Positions 5,071 to 7,525 of a stretch of DNA of 7,525 nucleotides are shown piece after piece. Within the stretch, counting starts at the first letter, position 1. The number at the start of each line of letters is the position of its first letter. Position numbers and translations under genes: made by a program. The DNA is taken from contig JAZDLC010000424.1 in NCBI GenBank assembly GCA_043802345.1, positions 1 through 7,525 of the forward strand, written 5' to 3'. This DNA is from JAZDLC01 sp043802345 (GTDB taxonomy: Bacteria > Planctomycetota > B15-G4 > JADJEK01). The notes below the pieces were generated by a model, which saw only the letters and a list, made by a program, of their open reading frames with translations, was not told where the DNA came from and did not search any database.

Positions 5071-7525
5071 GTGACTCACGTGAGAGTTGAAAAGAAAATC
5101 GGGGAGCAGATGCTCTCCATCGAGACCGGCCGTCTGGCGAAGCAGGCTGACGGAGCGGTCGTGGTGCAGTACGGGGATTCGGTCGTGTTGGTGTGCGCCC
5201 AGTCGGCCAACGCGAGGGAGGGCATTGACTTCTTTCCGCTGACAGTCGACTACCGGGAGAAGTACTCCTCGGGCGGACGTTTTCCAGGCGGGTTCATCAA
5301 GCGGGAGGGCCGGCCCTCCAACCGGGAGATCCTGACCTGCAGGCAGATCGACCGGCCGATCCGGCCACTGTTCCCGGCCGGATACCGGAACGAGGTCCAG
5401 ATCATCGGCAACCTGCTTTCGGCGGACCGGCAGAACGATCCAGACGTGCTCGCCCTGGTGGGAGCCTCGGCCGCCCTCTCCATTTCCTCGATTCCGTTCA
5501 ACGGCCCGGTTGCCGCCGTGCGGGTGGGGAAGGTGAACGGCGAGTTCATCGTCTATCCCTCCAGCGATCAGCGGGAGGCTTCCTCCATCGACCTGGTCGT
5601 GGCCGGGACGATGGACGCGGTGGTCATGGTCGAGGCAGGCGCGAAAGGTGTCTCGGAGCAAGAGATCATTGACGCGATCCATTTCGGTCATGACGCGGTC
5701 CGGGAGATCATCCCGATGATCGAGGAGCTGCGGGAGAAGGCCGGCAAGGAGAAGGCCGCGTTCGCCCCCCCCGAGGTGGATGAGCAGCTCGCTTCGCGGC
5801 TGAAGAAGGGGTTCGAGAAGCGCTTGAAGAAGGCGCTCCAGACCGATGGGAAGCTGGCCCGGTACCAGGCGATTGATGAGTTGCAGGATGAGGCCATCGA
5901 GAAGGAAACCTCGGGCATCGAGGACGAGGACGAACTCACTGCGCGCAAGAAGGAGGTCAAGAACGCCTTCCACCAGCTCTCGTGGGTGAACGAGCGGGCG
6001 CTGATCATCCAGGATGGCAGGCGGGTCGATGGACGGCAGCCTGACGAGATCCGGCAGATCACCTGCGATCTGGGGGTGCTGCCCAGGACCCACGGTTCCG
6101 CGGTCTTCACCCGGGGCGAGACCCAGGCCCTGGCGACCACTGTGCTCGGCACGGCAGATGCCGAGCAGCGAATCGAGAACGTGATGGAGGATTACAGGAA
6201 GCGCTTCTACCTGGACTACAACTTCCCGCCCTACTCGGTGGGCGAGTGCCGTCCGATGCGAGGCGTTGGCCGGCGGGAGATCGGCCACGGGGCCCTGGCG
6301 GAGCGCGCCATTTCGGCGGTTCTTCCCTCCGCCGAGGAGTTCTCGTACACGATCCGGGTCGTGTCGGACATCCTCGAGTCGAATGGCTCGTCATCCATGG
6401 CCACTGTCTGTGGCGCGACCCTGTCGATGATGGATGCTGGCGTTCCCATCTCCGCGCCGGTGGCCGGGATCGCCATGGGGCTGGTGATGGATGGCGATAA
6501 CTACAAGGTGTTGTCGGACATCGCCGGATCGGAAGACCACAATGGTGACATGGACTTCAAGGTCGCCGGTACCGCCGAGGGCATCACCGCGCTCCAGATG
6601 GACATCAAGGTCGGCGGTCTGACGCACGAGATCCTGGCCGAGGCCCTCGAGCAGGCCCGTGTCGGGCGTCTGCATATCCTGGGAAAGATGAAGGAAGCGA
6701 TCAGCGAGCCGAGAGGGGAGCTGTCGCCCTTCGCGCCCCGCCTCAACCGGCTGCAGATTCCGGTGGAGAAGATCGGCACCCTCATCGGCCCCGGCGGCCG
6801 GCAGATCAAGGCCATCCAGGAAGAGACGGGCGCCAACATCGAGGTCAACGACGACGGAGTCGTGCTGGTCTCCGGTGATACTCGCGAAATCGTCGAGAAG
6901 GCCTCGGCCTTGGTCCGGGCTGTCACCGCGGAGATCGAGGTCGGACAGGAGTTCGATGGGAAGGTGGTCTCCATCAAGGAATTCGGTGCCTTCATCGAGA
7001 TCGCGCCGGGTCAGGAAGGTCTTTGCCACGTCTCGGAGCTCTCGACGGAGTTCGTCCGGGAGGTGACCGAGGTCGTCAACCTGGGTGACGTGGTCAAGGT
7101 GAAGGTGATCAACGTCGATCCGACCGGCCGGATCAAGCTTTCCCGCAAGGCGCTGATGGAAGGCGGCGACAGCGGCCCGGCGAGTGGCGGGGATGATCCC
7201 CCGCGCGGGCGAGGTCGCGGTCCGAGAAACGACCGCGGTGACCGCGGTGACCGCGGTGATCGGTTCGGTCGCGGTGGCCGAGGCCGCGACGATCGCGGCG
7301 GCCGCCGGGATCGGGATGCGCGCGACAATAGGGGCGGCAGGCCGGAAAGGCCGCCGCGGGAGGAGGGCGACGGGCTTCCCGACCCGAGCGATCGTGAGGA
7401 TCGGCCCGTCGGAGAGGATCGGCCCGTCGGAGAGGATCGGCCCGTCGGTGAGGATCGGCCTGCCCGCGAGGATCGGCCTGCCCGCGAGGATCGGCCTGCC
7501 CGCGAGGATCGGCCTGCCCGCGAGG
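5071..7525 (+). CDS. pnp: Polynucleotide phosphorylase with long RG-rich, repeat-bearing C-terminal tail (3'-partial)
   Basis: PNPase is the phosphate-dependent 3'-5' exoribonuclease (and reverse polymerase) of RNA decay, a cytoplasmic ring-shaped trimer often in the degradosome. The frame runs from GTG 5071 to the window edge: 818 codons without a stop, against about 700-720 residues in typical family members. In order: RNase PH-like core 1 (about 5-140, with FPGGFIKREGR at 71-81); helical linker domain (about 145-300); RNase PH-like core 2 (about 305-545), with the phosphate-binding ESNGSSSMA (436-444) and EDHNGDMDFK (488-497), which aligns Asp489, Asp495 and Lys497 with catalytic E. coli Asp486, Asp492 and Lys494; KH domain (about 558-620, GPGG at 573-576); S1 domain (about 626-695). 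After LSRKALMEGG comes a tail of at least 120 residues: an RG/DRG-rich part (711-763) and hexapeptide repeats (776 onward). The catalytic core looks intact. Confidence 0.97.
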   Translation, partial: MTHVRVEKKIGEQMLSIETGRLAKQADGAVVVQYGDSVVLVCAQSANAREGIDFFPLTVDYREKYSSGGRFPGGFIKREGRPSNREILTCRQIDRPIRPLFPAGYRNEVQIIGNLLSADRQNDPDVLALVGASAALSISSIPFNGPVAAVRVGKVNGEFIVYPSSDQREASSIDLVVAGTMDAVVMVEAGAKGVSEQEIIDAIHFGHDAVREIIPMIEELREKAGKEKAAFAPPEVDEQLASRLKKGFEKRLKKALQTDGKLARYQAIDELQDEAIEKETSGIEDEDELTARKKEVKNAFHQLSWVNERALIIQDGRRVDGRQPDEIRQITCDLGVLPRTHGSAVFTRGETQALATTVLGTADAEQRIENVMEDYRKRFYLDYNFPPYSVGECRPMRGVGRREIGHGALAERAISAVLPSAEEFSYTIRVVSDILESNGSSSMATVCGATLSMMDAGVPISAPVAGIAMGLVMDGDNYKVLSDIAGSEDHNGDMDFKVAGTAEGITALQMDIKVGGLTHEILAEALEQARVGRLHILGKMKEAISEPRGELSPFAPRLNRLQIPVEKIGTLIGPGGRQIKAIQEETGANIEVNDDGVVLVSGDTREIVEKASALVRAVTAEIEVGQEFDGKVVSIKEFGAFIEIAPGQEGLCHVSELSTEFVREVTEVVNLGDVVKVKVINVDPTGRIKLSRKALMEGGDSGPASGGDDPPRGRGRGPRNDRGDRGDRGDRFGRGGRGRDDRGGRRDRDARDNRGGRPERPPREEGDGLPDPSDREDRPVGEDRPVGEDRPVGEDRPAREDRPAREDRPAREDRPARE
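7231..7257 (+). repeat. 9-base tandem repeat, three copies, in the pnp tail
   Basis: Three exact copies of GACCGCGGT encode DRG-DRG-DRG (residues 721-729). They lie within an Arg/Gly/Asp-rich stretch that continues as DRFGRGGRGRDDRGGRRDRD. In-frame units of this kind suggest that the tail grew by short duplications. Confidence 0.85.
7396..7525 (+). repeat. 18-base tandem repeat (6-residue unit) in the pnp tail, cut by the window end
   Basis: Seven full in-frame units are followed by the first 4 bases of an eighth. Units 1 and 2 are GAGGATCGGCCCGTCGGA (EDRPVG); unit 3 differs only in its last base; units 4-7 are identical copies of GAGGATCGGCCTGCCCGC (EDRPAR). Unit starts are 7396, 7414, 7432, 7450, 7468, 7486 and 7504. 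The near-perfect identity within each block points to recent slippage or unequal recombination, so copy number may vary between strains. The period of 18 preserves the reading frame whatever the copy number. Confidence 0.95.

Noticed and set aside
4744..6288. 514-codon open frame on the minus strand opposite rpsO and pnp
   Set aside because: It lies opposite two unmistakable conserved genes, and its composition is typical of a high-GC shadow frame.
7011..7328. Minus-strand Arg/Ser/Pro-rich open frame opposite the pnp tail
   Set aside because: It is the reverse reading of the RG-rich repeats and has no independent support.
7396..7525. CRISPR array at the window end
   Set aside because: The repeats are directly adjacent 18-base units with no spacers, and they are in frame with pnp.

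Overview
The window is a gene-dense, high-GC stretch of a bacterial chromosome. All credible genes are on the plus strand. A Gram-negative (outer-membrane) organism is suggested by a lipoprotein with a classical lipobox and by a very long, apparently exported Ig-like-domain protein. The phylum cannot be fixed from this window. The mix of PNPase sequence, an archaeal-looking QueC and large Ig-like surface proteins would fit deep lineages such as Acidobacteriota, Planctomycetota or deltaproteobacterial-type groups, but that is an impression, not a test.

Layout. Positions 1-2984 hold most of a very large Ig-like-domain protein whose 5' end lies outside the window. It overlaps by ATGA (2981-2984) the gene queC (2981-3688), 7-cyano-7-deazaguanine (preQ0) synthase. 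queC in turn overlaps by 17 bases a lipoprotein gene (3672-4298) resembling the GNA1162/DUF799 family. These three genes look translationally coupled in one transcript. A 228-base gap follows, dominated by a large imperfect GC-rich inverted repeat (4327-4406) and then a short rpsO leader. Next comes the classical pair rpsO (4527-4796, ribosomal protein S15) and pnp (5071 to the window end, polynucleotide phosphorylase). The 274-base rpsO-pnp spacer contains a weak terminator-like hairpin, an AT-rich promoter-like patch and two perfect hairpins upstream of a strong ribosome binding site.

Most unusual feature. The PNPase has intact catalytic, KH and S1 parts, but the frame continues for at least about 120 residues past the S1 domain. 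This tail is an Arg/Gly-rich segment followed by a 6-residue tandem repeat (EDRPVG, then EDRPAR) encoded by an 18-base DNA repeat that is still running when the window ends. It looks like a disordered RNA-binding or condensate-type tail with a variable-number repeat.

How the genes relate. rpsO-pnp is the usual translation/RNA-decay pair; in well-studied bacteria both products control their own mRNAs through leader structures, and the hairpins here are compatible with that. The upstream cluster (surface protein, queC, lipoprotein) has no obvious shared pathway; tight packing rather than function seems to join them. No RNA genes, insertion sequences, integrases or CRISPR arrays were seen.
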